This document shows positions 1 through 6,312 of a stretch of DNA of 8,664 nucleotides, piece by piece. Source of the stretch: Acidobacteriota bacterium (lineage in GTDB: Bacteria; Acidobacteriota; Blastocatellia; Pyrinomonadales; Pyrinomonadaceae); the NCBI GenBank assembly GCA_020199975.1, contig JAIVJP010000041.1, positions 1-8,664 on the forward strand, written 5' to 3'. The notes under the pieces are model-generated. The model saw only the letters and a program-made list of their open reading frames with translations. It made no database searches and was not told the origin of the DNA. The stretch's first letter is position 1. Each line of letters starts with the position of its first letter. The translations under genes and the position numbers were made by a program.

Positions 1-722
1 GCCAGTTACTGAACAGGATGGGAGCGCGTGTGCGAGGCGGCGGCACAACTACTATTGAGATTGAAGGTGTCGAGTCACTCGGCGGGGCCGAGCACACCAT
101 CATTCCGGATCGTATCGAAACTGGAACCTTCATAGTCGCCGCGGCAATTACCGGTGGTGAGTTGGAAATCAAGGATTGCCGGCCCGAACATCTATCCAGT
201 GTGATTAAGAAGCTGACCGAAGTGGGCGTGGAGATTGAGGAACTGAACCCGAGCACCTTGCGGGCCAGCTCGAAACGAGCGTTAAGGTCCAGCGACGTGA
301 CCACTGAGCCGTATCCCCAATTTCCAACGGACATGCAGGCCCAATACATGGCGCTGATGACGCAGTCTGTGGGCCGGTCCGTGATTACCGAAACGGTCTT
401 CGAGAATCGGTTTATGCATGCCTCGGAGCTGCAGCGAATGGGCGCCCGTATCCAACTACACGGACGGATCGCCACTGTCGATGGTCCTACGTTTTTGACT
501 GGGGCTCCGATTCAGGCTTCGGATCTTCGCGCGTCAGCCTCGCTGGTCCTGGCCGGCCTTGTGGCGCATGGTGAGACAATCATCGATCGCGTCTACCACA
601 TCGATCGTGGTTATGAGAAGATTGAAGCGAAGTTGCGTGCGGTTGGCGCGGAGATCGAGCGAATCCGGGAATCGGTGACAGCTCCACTCGGGCAAGCTTC
701 CGGGGACGCGGCGGCAGCGTAA
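1..722 (+). CDS. murA: UDP-N-acetylglucosamine 1-carboxyvinyltransferase MurA, C-terminal part
   Basis: MurA transfers enolpyruvate from PEP to UDP-GlcNAc in the cytoplasm, the first committed step of peptidoglycan synthesis. The gene runs in from the left edge: the frame is open from base 3, and an internal Met lies at 18. Alignment from memory to the 419-residue E. coli enzyme puts that Met near residue 201, so roughly the first 195 residues are outside, including the catalytic Cys loop and the early Lys. Seen here are the MGAR glycine-rich turn, PDRIETGTF, FPTDMQAQ (the Asp corresponds to E. coli D305), ETVFENRFMH, DLRASASLVLAG and HIDRGYE (the Arg corresponds to R397). The spacing between these two catalytic residues is identical to E. 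coli. The protein ends in a Ala-rich tail about 15 residues longer than E. coli. It is followed on the same strand by a Uma2 gene 70 bp later, with no clear functional link. Confidence 0.96.
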   Translation, partial: QLLNRMGARVRGGGTTTIEIEGVESLGGAEHTIIPDRIETGTFIVAAAITGGELEIKDCRPEHLSSVIKKLTEVGVEIEELNPSTLRASSKRALRSSDVTTEPYPQFPTDMQAQYMALMTQSVGRSVITETVFENRFMHASELQRMGARIQLHGRIATVDGPTFLTGAPIQASDLRASASLVLAGLVAHGETIIDRVYHIDRGYEKIEAKLRAVGAEIERIRESVTAPLGQASGDAAAA

Positions 723-757
723 CCGTGAAATGGGTTTTTCGCCTCGCTGTGGCTCTG

Positions 758-766
758 TGCTACCAT
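758..766 (+). promoter_or_regulatory. candidate extended -10 promoter for the first Uma2 gene
   Basis: The sequence TGC-TACCAT has the TG-n-hexamer form of an extended -10 element and sits 35 bp before the ATG at 793. The second Uma2 gene has TGC-TATACT at almost the same distance (37 bp). No convincing -35 hexamer is visible. The inference rests on the shared layout. Confidence 0.3.
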
Positions 767-792
767 CTTCCTGGATCGTTTCTGAAGTGGTT

Positions 793-1296
793 ATGTCTGC
801 GCAACTCGAAAAGCGGTATTTCAATGTCGATGAGTACTACCGGATGGCGAGGGCGGGTGTCCTAAAGCCAGATGACCGCGTGGAACTGATCGAAGGAGAA
901 ATCATTAAGATGAGCCCCATTGGCAGTCCTCACGCAGCCTGTGTGTCGCGGCTTGACGATTTATTGCGCAGTCAAGAAAAGCCAAGAACAATGATTCGGA
1001 GCCAGAATCCAGTCCGACTCAACGAGTTTTCGGAGCCGGTGCCGGACATCGCTTTGCTAAGGCCACGCAAAGACTACTATTCTGCGCGTCATCCAATTCC
1101 GTCAGACGTTCTTCTTATTATCGAGGTGGGCGATATGTCCGTGCTCTCTGATCGCCACTTCAAAGTGCCTCTGTACGCCCGTGCGGAAATCCCGGAGGTG
1201 TGGCTAGTCAATCTGCCAAAGAAGATCGTGGAGGTCTATTGCGACCCAGCCGAAGGTGTATATCGCAATTCTCGGAAGCATACTGCATCAGGATGA
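793..1296 (+). CDS. Uma2-family PD-(D/E)XK nuclease-fold protein, C-terminally truncated
   Basis: Uma2 (DUF820) proteins have a restriction-endonuclease fold; their biological role is not established. The nuclease core is visible: VELIEGEI (Glu about 31-36), PDIALL (Asp 85), LLIIEV (Glu 111) and DRHFKVPLYA (Lys 124), then PEVWLVN. I chose the ATG at 793 because homologues begin with a similar EKRYF-x-VDEYYRM; an in-frame ATG at 730 would add 21 unconserved residues. The protein is 167 residues, against about 185-195 in the family. It stops just after EGVYRNSRKHTASG, so the usual C-terminal strand and LP-x-L type ending are missing. The last 40 bases overlap the HIT gene in another frame. The active-site neighbourhood reads EVGDMS where EVADTS is usual. 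The truncated end suggests a deletion scar or an assembly error; the core looks intact, but activity cannot be judged. Confidence 0.85.
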   Translation: MSAQLEKRYFNVDEYYRMARAGVLKPDDRVELIEGEIIKMSPIGSPHAACVSRLDDLLRSQEKPRTMIRSQNPVRLNEFSEPVPDIALLRPRKDYYSARHPIPSDVLLIIEVGDMSVLSDRHFKVPLYARAEIPEVWLVNLPKKIVEVYCDPAEGVYRNSRKHTASG

Positions 1297-1573
1297 ACTT
1301 TGTGTTGTAATTCACGACAACAATCCGCAGGCTCCCAATCATCTACTGGTAATTCCGCGTGAGCACATTGAATCTCTCGATGACGCCTCGCAACGTGATG
1401 AAACGCTGCTTGGGCACCTTTTACGCGTCGGCGCTCGCGTCATCAATCAGGAGGGTCACGCTGACACCGGATATCGAACCGTCATCAATAACGGCGCGGG
1501 CGCAGGGCAATCCGTCTTCCATCTTCACGTCCATGTGCTTGGCGGTCGCGTAATGAATTGGCCTCCAGGATAA
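1256..1573 (+). CDS. HIT-family (histidine triad) nucleotide-binding protein, N-terminally truncated
   Basis: HIT/HINT proteins hydrolyse nucleotide phosphoramidates and related nucleotidyl substrates. The C-terminal part is textbook: NPQAPNHLLVIPREHI (about residues 23-38), then VFHLHVHVLGGR carrying the triad at His 89, 91 and 93, and the family ending MNWPPG. HINT proteins usually begin with a C-x-x-C zinc motif and about 15-20 more residues before the ILHQDEL-like strand. Here that start is absent. The first available start is GTG at 1256, inside the Uma2 gene, preceded only by an in-frame stop at 1205 and without a properly spaced Shine-Dalgarno. The 40-bp out-of-frame overlap with the Uma2 3' end marks an apparent junction near 1260-1290. 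It may be a remnant, may be translated by coupling to the Uma2 gene, or may reflect a misassembly. Confidence 0.82.
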   Translation: MYIAILGSILHQDELCVVIHDNNPQAPNHLLVIPREHIESLDDASQRDETLLGHLLRVGARVINQEGHADTGYRTVINNGAGAGQSVFHLHVHVLGGRVMNWPPG

Positions 1574-1787
1574 GGCGGCTTGGATAAAGGAATAAAATCC
1601 AAGATTCTAGAGCCACGAGGCATCTGATCTTAAGCTTAAGGCGCGCTAACCTGTTCAGGCTTTTTCCGCTTAATAAAAAAGACTGGCCAATTGGCATTGA
1701 GCTTGCTTCATTTCAGTCTTCTCCCCATGGGGAATGGTAATTCCTGCCTGCTTCTCAGATTAAAACCAAGCTCGACCGGAGGTATGT
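1574..1787. other. intergenic region with three small perfect palindromes
   Basis: No gene is seen here. The stretch contains CTTAAGCTTAAG at 1629-1640, GCCAATTGGC at 1686-1695 and TCCCCATGGGGA at 1722-1733, all loopless perfect palindromes that could be protein-binding sites. A weak CCTG-TT-CAGG followed by five T residues near 1651-1665 is too short a stem to call a terminator. No convincing -35/-10 pair was found, although the promoter of the barrel gene must lie here. Confidence 0.4.
1778..1782 (+). promoter_or_regulatory. Shine-Dalgarno of the outer-membrane protein gene
   Basis: GGAGG lies five bases before the ATG at 1788. This fixes the start over an out-of-frame ATG at 1784 that is too close to the motif. 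Confidence 0.75.
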
Positions 1788-2504
1788 ATGTTCAAGAAGA
1801 CGATTGGAGCTGTCGCCTTGATGATGCTTTTCGCTATGAATATTCAAGAAGCGCTGGCGCAATCCGATGAAGGATCATTTGAAGTGGGAGGACAGTTTTC
1901 CCTGATCCGCCTGCCAATCCTGACGGGTGCCACGACTATATTCCCCTGTATCAACCCGCCGTGCCCGGTTATGACGTCTTTTGCTGCGGGTCGCGAGACG
2001 GAACCGGGCTTTGGCGGGCGGCTTGGTTATAGCTTCTCGCGTCATGTCGGGGTCGAAGCCGAAGCAAACTTCTTTCTCCGCAATCGTGATCTGGAAGGTG
2101 GGCGTAAGACGCAAGGCCTGTTTGGGGCTAAGGTCGGAAAGCGGTTGGCGACGATAGGCCTGTTTGCCAAAGCCAGACCAGGCTTGGTGCGCTTCAGCAA
2201 AGGCGATTATCAACAGGTCGGCGCCTGTATAGCAGTCTTCCCGCCGCCGATCGGATGCTTTGAGCCGACCGCCAAAACAAACTTCGCCTTCGATCTTGGT
2301 GGCGTAGTCGAATGGTACCCTTCGAAGCACACTATCGTGCGCTTAGACGCAGGCGACACCATCATCCGCTTCGGCAACCGCAACGTGGCTGCACGGGATG
2401 TGTCGACGGCTGGTTTAGATTTAAGGCGGCTGGTCGTGATACCAGTGGCCGCCGATACCACCCACAATTTCCAGGGAAGCTTAGGAATAGGCTGGCGATT
2501 TTAG
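1788..2504 (+). CDS. outer-membrane beta-barrel protein with signal peptide
   Basis: This 238-residue protein is probably an eight-stranded OmpA/OMP_b-brl type barrel exported to the outer membrane; its ligand or role is unknown. Seen in the sequence are a Sec signal (MFKK, hydrophobic core to about residue 22, likely cleavage after ALA at 24) and alternating polar/hydrophobic strands such as FEVGGQFSLI, GFGGRLGYSFS and GVEAEANFFLR. A closing strand ends in GIGWRF with a terminal Phe, the usual barrel-assembly signal. Two loops carry a cysteine pair each (C54/C59 and C147/C157, both next to prolines), which could form periplasmic or surface disulfides. A strong GGAGG precedes the start. The TAG stop overlaps the pckA stop on the other strand by two bases. 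The family is common in Acidobacteriota, often as lineage-specific copies. Confidence 0.85.
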   Translation: MFKKTIGAVALMMLFAMNIQEALAQSDEGSFEVGGQFSLIRLPILTGATTIFPCINPPCPVMTSFAAGRETEPGFGGRLGYSFSRHVGVEAEANFFLRNRDLEGGRKTQGLFGAKVGKRLATIGLFAKARPGLVRFSKGDYQQVGACIAVFPPPIGCFEPTAKTNFAFDLGGVVEWYPSKHTIVRLDAGDTIIRFGNRNVAARDVSTAGLDLRRLVVIPVAADTTHNFQGSLGIGWRF

Positions 2505-4129
2505 TCGGCTCTTGGCGCCACTGCCCCGACTCCCGCTGACACCCCGCTCTCATACTTCTTGAAGTTTGCATTGAAACGACGGGCGAGATCCCGTGCTTGG
2601 CGGTCGTAAGCTTCTTTATCTGACCACGTGTTGCGCGGTTGAAGTACATCCGCAGGAACATCGGGACAGGAGACGGGCACGCCTACGCCGAAGATCGGAT
2701 CTGGTTTTGTTTCCACATCGGTCAGTTGTCCGGTAAGAATTGCGCGAATCATTGCTCGGGTGTGCGAAATCTTCATACGCTGGCCGACGCCGTACGGTCC
2801 ACCGCTCCATCCTGTATTAACCAACCAGCAGGCAGCGTCATGCTGGCCCATCTTTTTGCCCAGGAGGTCGGCATAAACGCCCGGGTGCAACACCATGAAG
2901 GGGGCGCCGAAGCAGGTGGAGAATGCGGCCTCCGGTTCTTTGATCCCCTTTTCCGTGCCGGCTACCTTTGCCGTGTAGCCGGAAAGGAAGTGATACATCG
3001 CCTGTTCGGGTGTAAGCCGGGAGACCGGCGGCAGCACTCCGAAGGCGTCGGCGGTCAACATGATAATGTTTTGCGGATGGCCGGCATGGCCTTCAGGCAC
3101 GATATTGGGGATGCTCGTCAATGGATAGGAAGCACGCGTGTTTTCGGTTTTCGCGGCATCGTCCAGATTGATCTGGCGCGTCTCAGGGTCGAAAACAACG
3201 TTCTCGAGAATCGTTCCAAACATCTCCGTTGTGCGATAGATGTCTGGCTCAGCTTCGGGCGACAACTTGATCACCTTCGCATAGCAGCCTCCTTCGAAAT
3301 TGAACACGCCGTCGTCTGACCAACCGTGCTCATCATCGCCTACCAGTTTGCGTTCGGGATCAGCCGAGAGCGTTGTCTTGCCTGTTCCTGATAGACCGAA
3401 GAAGATTGCCACGTCGCCCGAGTCGCCCACATTTGCCGAGCAGTGCATGCTCATCACCCCACGTTGCGGCAGCAGGTAGTTCAAGATTGTGAACACACTC
3501 TTCTTGGTCTCGCCGGCGTAGGAAGTGCCGCCAATCAACACCAGCCGCTGGCTAAAATCCATGAGAATAAACGTCGGCGAGCGGGTGCCGTCACGCTGCG
3601 GATCAGCTTGAAAACCGGGAAAGTTAATAACCGTGAACTCCGGACGATGGGGTGCGGTAACTTCACGGTCGTTAATGAACATCGTGCGCGCGAAGAGAGA
3701 ATGCCAGGCCAATTCGGCAATAATCCGCACTGGCAAGCGGTAACTGGGGTCCGCGCCCGCAAACGTGTCTTGCACGAAAAGCTCGCGACCGCTTGCATGG
3801 GCCATCATCCGATCCTTGAGGGCGTTAAACTTGTCCTGGGAAAAATCTTTGTTAACGTCCCCCCAAAAGACCTTGTCCTCGCTTGAAGGCTCGCGCACGA
3901 TCGCCTTGTCTTTAGCGGCGCGGCCGGTGTGTTCACCCGTATCAACAATTAGGGTCCCATGATCTGAGAGAACGCCCTCGTTGCGGCGAGTGACTTCTTC
4001 ATACAACTCAGGTGTGGTGAGGTTCCAGTGCACTTTGCTGGCTTCTTTAATACCGTAACTATCGAGTTCGTAATTAGTGTTCTTGTGACCCACGTGTTCG
4101 GTCACTCGTCCTGTGCGCATCGAAGTCAT
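2501..4129 (-). CDS. pckA: phosphoenolpyruvate carboxykinase (ATP)
   Basis: PckA converts oxaloacetate plus ATP to PEP, CO2 and ADP, the entry step of gluconeogenesis in the cytoplasm. From the ATG at 4129 it has 542 residues, matching the 540 of E. coli. Motifs in order are TGRAAKDKAIV (about 68-78, the substrate-binding Arg region), LIGGTSYAGETKKS (about 198-211, with the metal-binding Lys), SMHCSANVG (metal His 229), P-loop GLSGTGKTTLS (245-255, Lys 251), VGDDEHGW (263-270, metal/nucleotide Asp), KTENTRASYP (327-336) and TADAFGVLPPVSRLT (359-373). The frame is open further upstream to 4288, but M at 4129 has a GGAGA at 4138-4134 and matches the family start. All catalytic residues I can check are present, so it should be functional. 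It is divergent from the transglutaminase-like gene and convergent with the barrel gene. Confidence 0.97.
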   Translation of the reverse strand: MTSMRTGRVTEHVGHKNTNYELDSYGIKEASKVHWNLTTPELYEEVTRRNEGVLSDHGTLIVDTGEHTGRAAKDKAIVREPSSEDKVFWGDVNKDFSQDKFNALKDRMMAHASGRELFVQDTFAGADPSYRLPVRIIAELAWHSLFARTMFINDREVTAPHRPEFTVINFPGFQADPQRDGTRSPTFILMDFSQRLVLIGGTSYAGETKKSVFTILNYLLPQRGVMSMHCSANVGDSGDVAIFFGLSGTGKTTLSADPERKLVGDDEHGWSDDGVFNFEGGCYAKVIKLSPEAEPDIYRTTEMFGTILENVVFDPETRQINLDDAAKTENTRASYPLTSIPNIVPEGHAGHPQNIIMLTADAFGVLPPVSRLTPEQAMYHFLSGYTAKVAGTEKGIKEPEAAFSTCFGAPFMVLHPGVYADLLGKKMGQHDAACWLVNTGWSGGPYGVGQRMKISHTRAMIRAILTGQLTDVETKPDPIFGVGVPVSCPDVPADVLQPRNTWSDKEAYDRQARDLARRFNANFKKYESGVSAGVGAVAPRAD

Positions 4130-4133
4130 AGTG

Positions 4134-4138
4134 TCTCC
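4134..4138 (-). promoter_or_regulatory. Shine-Dalgarno of pckA
   Basis: Read on the minus strand, GGAGA lies four bases before the ATG at 4129. It selects this start over the 53-codon longer open frame, whose extra residues do not resemble PckA. Confidence 0.65.
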
Positions 4139-4219
4139 AATATTGGGAAGGCCGAGCACTCCCGCTGCGAGTTTGGATTTGCAAAACGCGCCTGGTTGAT
4201 CTCCGGCTGTATCTGGTAT

Positions 4220-4236
4220 GTGATTTCTTACATCAC
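4220..4236. promoter_or_regulatory. inverted repeat GTGAT-N7-ATCAC, candidate operator
   Basis: Perfect 5-bp arms separated by seven bases lie about 90 bp upstream of the pckA start. The shape is that of a dimeric-regulator site. It loosely recalls CRP/FNR half-sites, but the spacing differs from the classic TGTGA-N6-TCACA, so no regulator is named. Confidence 0.3.
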
Positions 4237-4380
4237 TGAGGCAGCCTGAAGCAAGGCGATACGAGCCTGGACTAAGATAGGAAACCACCCAGGAAAGATC
4301 GGTTCGGCTTCTCGAGAGGTCATTGGCATTTTTTTAAATACTGGCTTGTGCGCCGTTGCCAGTGCAAGGAAAGAAGATAA

Positions 4381-4409
4381 GGGAGCTACTGGCTTTGGGT
4401 TTAGCTCCC
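4381..4409. promoter_or_regulatory. stem-loop with perfect 8-bp arms upstream of the transglutaminase-like gene
   Basis: GGGAGCTA (4381-4388) pairs perfectly with TAGCTCCC (4402-4409) around a 13-nt loop. It ends 24 bases before the ATG at 4434, so it would lie in the 5' leader, or in the first codons if a TTG at 4356 or a GTG at 4362 were used. No U-tract follows on the plus strand, so it is not a typical terminator for that direction. It could be a leader structure or an operator. Confidence 0.4.
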
Positions 4410-4433
4410 CCATCTGCTAATAACTCTTCTGAA

Positions 4434-5081
4434 ATGACTTCTAGACCTCAAAGAGCGGCCTTCACAAAAAAGGAGTTGGATTTGGTCGATTTGCTTCGCA
4501 CACCAGCGCAGGTGCAGCGGTTTCTCAGCTCAATGCCGTACAACTGGGAAAGCTTTGGCGGGACACTCCGTTCTTTTCGTGAAGTGCTCAAGAGAAAGGA
4601 GGCCCACTGCCTGGAAGCCGCTCTGGTAGCCACGGTGCTTCTCGAACAGCATGGGTGTCCTCCACTTCTGTTAAGCCTCGAATCCTGGGATAAACTTGAC
4701 CACGTTATCTTTGTGTTTCAAAAGAACGGCCTGTGGGGCTCGATTGGTCGCTCACGCGATATCGGGCTACACGGCCGTCGTCCAGTGTTTCGCCGGCTGC
4801 GAGATCTGGCCTGGAGCTATTTCGATACCTATATCGATTTCTCCGGACGCATCACAGGGTATGGTCTGGCAAATCTTTATGATCTGGGCAACTACGACTG
4901 GCGCTTCTCCGCGAAGAATGTTTGGAAAGTAGAAGAGCACCTGCGCGTGATACCGCATCGTTCGATTCGCTCTTCGGATCGCAGATATGAAAAGTGGCAC
5001 GATCGCTATAAGAAGTTCAAGAAACAACATCCCGACGAAAGGCCCGCGTATTACGATAATCGCCAACAGTGGTTGCTGTAG
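4434..5081 (+). CDS. conserved hypothetical protein with transglutaminase-like (papain-fold) core
   Basis: The 215-residue product from the ATG at 4434 resembles the transglutaminase-like superfamily. EAHCLEAALVATVLLEQHG (about 57-74) supplies a Cys at 59 at the start of a helix, KLDHVIFVF (His 90) gives the expected strand His, and GSIGRSRD (Asp 109) a possible third residue. There is no signal peptide or membrane helix, so it is probably cytoplasmic. The C-terminus is basic and aromatic (SSDRRYEKWHDRYKKFKKQHP, about 180-200, then PAYYDNRQQW). The open frame reaches back to a TTG at 4356, but the ATG at 4434 is the most natural start: MTSRPQRAAFTKKELDLV resembles homologues as I remember them. 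No clear Shine-Dalgarno is present. The enzymatic activity and substrate are unknown; protease, deamidase or a non-catalytic fold are all possible. A Uma2 gene follows 76 bp downstream. Confidence 0.72.
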   Translation: MTSRPQRAAFTKKELDLVDLLRTPAQVQRFLSSMPYNWESFGGTLRSFREVLKRKEAHCLEAALVATVLLEQHGCPPLLLSLESWDKLDHVIFVFQKNGLWGSIGRSRDIGLHGRRPVFRRLRDLAWSYFDTYIDFSGRITGYGLANLYDLGNYDWRFSAKNVWKVEEHLRVIPHRSIRSSDRRYEKWHDRYKKFKKQHPDERPAYYDNRQQWLL

Positions 5082-5103
5082 CGAAACTCGAAGACAGGTT
5101 CGA

Positions 5104-5120
5104 TGGGGATCAAGACCCCA
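5104..5120. promoter_or_regulatory. small inverted repeat TGGGG-N7-CCCCA abutting a promoter
   Basis: Five-bp perfect arms around ATCAAGA lie 23-39 bp after the stop of the preceding gene and immediately before the TGCTATACT motif of the second Uma2 gene. It could be an operator or a weak end-of-transcript hairpin; no T-run follows. Confidence 0.25.
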
Positions 5121-5129
5121 TGCTATACT
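5121..5129 (+). promoter_or_regulatory. candidate extended -10 promoter of the second Uma2 gene
   Basis: TGC-TATACT matches an extended -10 (TGn plus a TATAAT-like hexamer with five of six bases). It lies 37 bp upstream of the ATG at 5158, giving a leader of about 20-25 nt that carries the GGAG at 5147-5150. No good -35 is visible, which extended -10 promoters tolerate. Confidence 0.45.
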
Positions 5130-5157
5130 TTCACTGAATCCTCACTGGAGATCTATT

Positions 5158-5730
5158 ATGGTTTGGGTAAACACTTCCCCTCTCGTCAAGACCTACACCC
5201 TGGAAGAATTCTGGGAGCTTCCCGAACCTCCTGACCACTCTAAGCTCGAACTTATTGCCGGAGTCCTCTACATGACCCCTCCTCCTGGCTACACTCACGA
5301 CTACGCTGTTAGCAGACTCATCCGTCTGCTCTCAGAATATCTAATCAAGTCGGGCGATGCAGGAACGCTGTATGTGCCACGCGCCGCAATCTGGACCAGC
5401 GCCAATACTTACCTCGAGCCTGACCTGTTTTATGTTTCAGCGGAGACGGAAGCCAGGCTCGATCCCGAACATCGCACCACAGCCGATCTCGTAATTGAGG
5501 TTATCTCTCCCGGTTCGGCCATTTACGATCGCAACACCAAGGCCGATACCTATGCCGCACTCGACGTTAAGGAGCTTTGGTTGGTTGATGAGTCTGCAGA
5601 GACGATCGAAGTACGAAATCAAACCGGGAAGGCTTTTGGACCGGGCCTCATTTCCAAAAAAGACGGGAAACTGAGTTCCGTCGTATTGCCTAACTTACTC
5701 CTGGGTGTCAAGCAGATTTTTGAAGGCTAG
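5158..5730 (+). CDS. Uma2-family PD-(D/E)XK nuclease-fold protein, full length
   Basis: This 190-residue protein has the full family length. Core elements are HSKLELIAGVLY (Glu about 31), YLEPDLFYV (Asp 89), ADLVIEVISPGS (Glu 114), IYDRNTKADTYAAL (Lys 128) and VKELWLVDE. It closes with SSVVLPNLLLGVKQIFEG, the C-terminal strand and helix that the first Uma2 copy lacks. The ATG at 5158 is chosen because GGAG sits seven bases upstream and the start VKTYTLEEFWELPE matches the family; the longer frame from 4987 reads through the previous gene. It is only distantly similar to the copy at 793 and belongs to the ISPGS/KADTYA subtype. It converges on the DMT fragment with a 12-bp gap. The function of the family is unknown; solo copies often occur in high number in Acidobacteriota and Cyanobacteria. 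Confidence 0.9.
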   Translation: MVWVNTSPLVKTYTLEEFWELPEPPDHSKLELIAGVLYMTPPPGYTHDYAVSRLIRLLSEYLIKSGDAGTLYVPRAAIWTSANTYLEPDLFYVSAETEARLDPEHRTTADLVIEVISPGSAIYDRNTKADTYAALDVKELWLVDESAETIEVRNQTGKAFGPGLISKKDGKLSSVVLPNLLLGVKQIFEG

Positions 5731-5742
5731 CGCTGGTTCTTC

Positions 5743-6312
5743 TCAGAGGTCTGTTATCACTCTACGTCCTTGTTTCGCTTTGAAAGAGGTGTGAGCCACG
5801 ACGGCGCTGATGATGACTGCGCCACCCACCAGGGCCCACTTTGAGGGCCGCTCTCCCAGCACTAAAAATACCCAAATCGGATTCAATACCGGTTCGATGT
5901 AACCGACTATTCCGGCATCGAGCGATCGAATCCCTCGTGACATGCCAAGCGTAAAGAGCGTGTAAGCCACTCCGACCTGAACCACACCAAGGTACAGAAC
6001 GGCAAGGCCATCATGCAGGCCGAGACGTGGGAGAGCAGCGAGACCTGCGGGAGCAGCAATCAAGACGACCAGGAGATTTCCGTAGACTACTGATGACGCG
6101 CGGTTCACGTCGCGGGAGCTGGAGTGGCGCAGCAGCAGAAAATAGAAAGCGAAACAGAGACCGGAAGCCAATGCCAGAAGATTTCCGGTCACGTCTTGAG
6201 GTCGGAGTTTGCCGACGAAAAAGAGCGACATGCCTACTGCGCAGGCAATTACGGTAAGCAAATCACGTCGCCGGAACTTTTCTTTGTAGAACAAAGGCTC
6301 AAGTATCAGCAC
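5743..6312 (-). CDS. DMT/EamA-family transporter, N-terminally truncated
   Basis: EamA drug/metabolite transporters are inner-membrane proteins of about 300 residues with ten helices in two repeats. The visible frame encodes the end of the first repeat and the whole second repeat: LLTVIACAVGMSLFFVG, LLALASGLCFAFYFLLLRH, VYGNLLVVLIAAPAGLAAL, LAVLYLGVVQVGVAYTLFTLG, then the signature LDAGIVGYIEPVLNPIWVFLVLGE and a last helix VGGAVIISAVVAHTS. The only start giving this frame is a GTG at 6312, which begins inside a helix. Homologous sequence (VWASLLYAALLLLYVLATK, TTAANAIFLQYTAPLY) continues upstream in the same frame to 6423, where a stop occurs. About 70 N-terminal residues are therefore missing, replaced by a ferredoxin-like gene in another frame. 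As it stands it is probably a non-functional remnant, or the sequence is collapsed here. Confidence 0.8.
   Translation of the reverse strand: MLILEPLFYKEKFRRRDLLTVIACAVGMSLFFVGKLRPQDVTGNLLALASGLCFAFYFLLLRHSSSRDVNRASSVVYGNLLVVLIAAPAGLAALPRLGLHDGLAVLYLGVVQVGVAYTLFTLGMSRGIRSLDAGIVGYIEPVLNPIWVFLVLGERPSKWALVGGAVIISAVVAHTSFKAKQGRRVITDL

Larger units (their letters stand above)
4130..4433. other. divergent intergenic region between pckA and the transglutaminase-like gene
   Basis: No gene is supported here. It must hold the promoters of both flanking genes, but I found no strong -35/-10 pair on either strand. It contains an inverted repeat at 4220-4236 and a strong stem-loop at 4381-4409, listed separately. 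An A/T-rich run TTTTTTTAAATA lies near 4329-4340. Confidence 0.5.

Noticed and set aside
793..1573. Programmed frameshift joining Uma2 and HIT into one protein
   Set aside because: No slippery sequence or downstream structure was seen, and the family parts missing on each side are better explained by a deletion or assembly gap.
1641..1680. Possible intrinsic terminator after the HIT gene
   Set aside because: CCTG-TT-CAGG has only a four-bp stem with a two-base loop before the T-run, too weak to call.
2639..3319. Long plus-strand open frames opposite pckA (also 3443-3886)
   Set aside because: They are antisense shadows of a highly conserved enzyme gene with no recognisable domains of their own.
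4130..4288. N-terminal extension of PckA by 53 residues
   Set aside because: The extra residues do not resemble the family, whereas the ATG at 4129 has a Shine-Dalgarno and gives the normal length.
4987..5157. Upstream extension of the second Uma2 protein
   Set aside because: It reads out of frame through the end of the transglutaminase-like gene; the ATG at 5158 has a well-placed GGAG and the family-like start.
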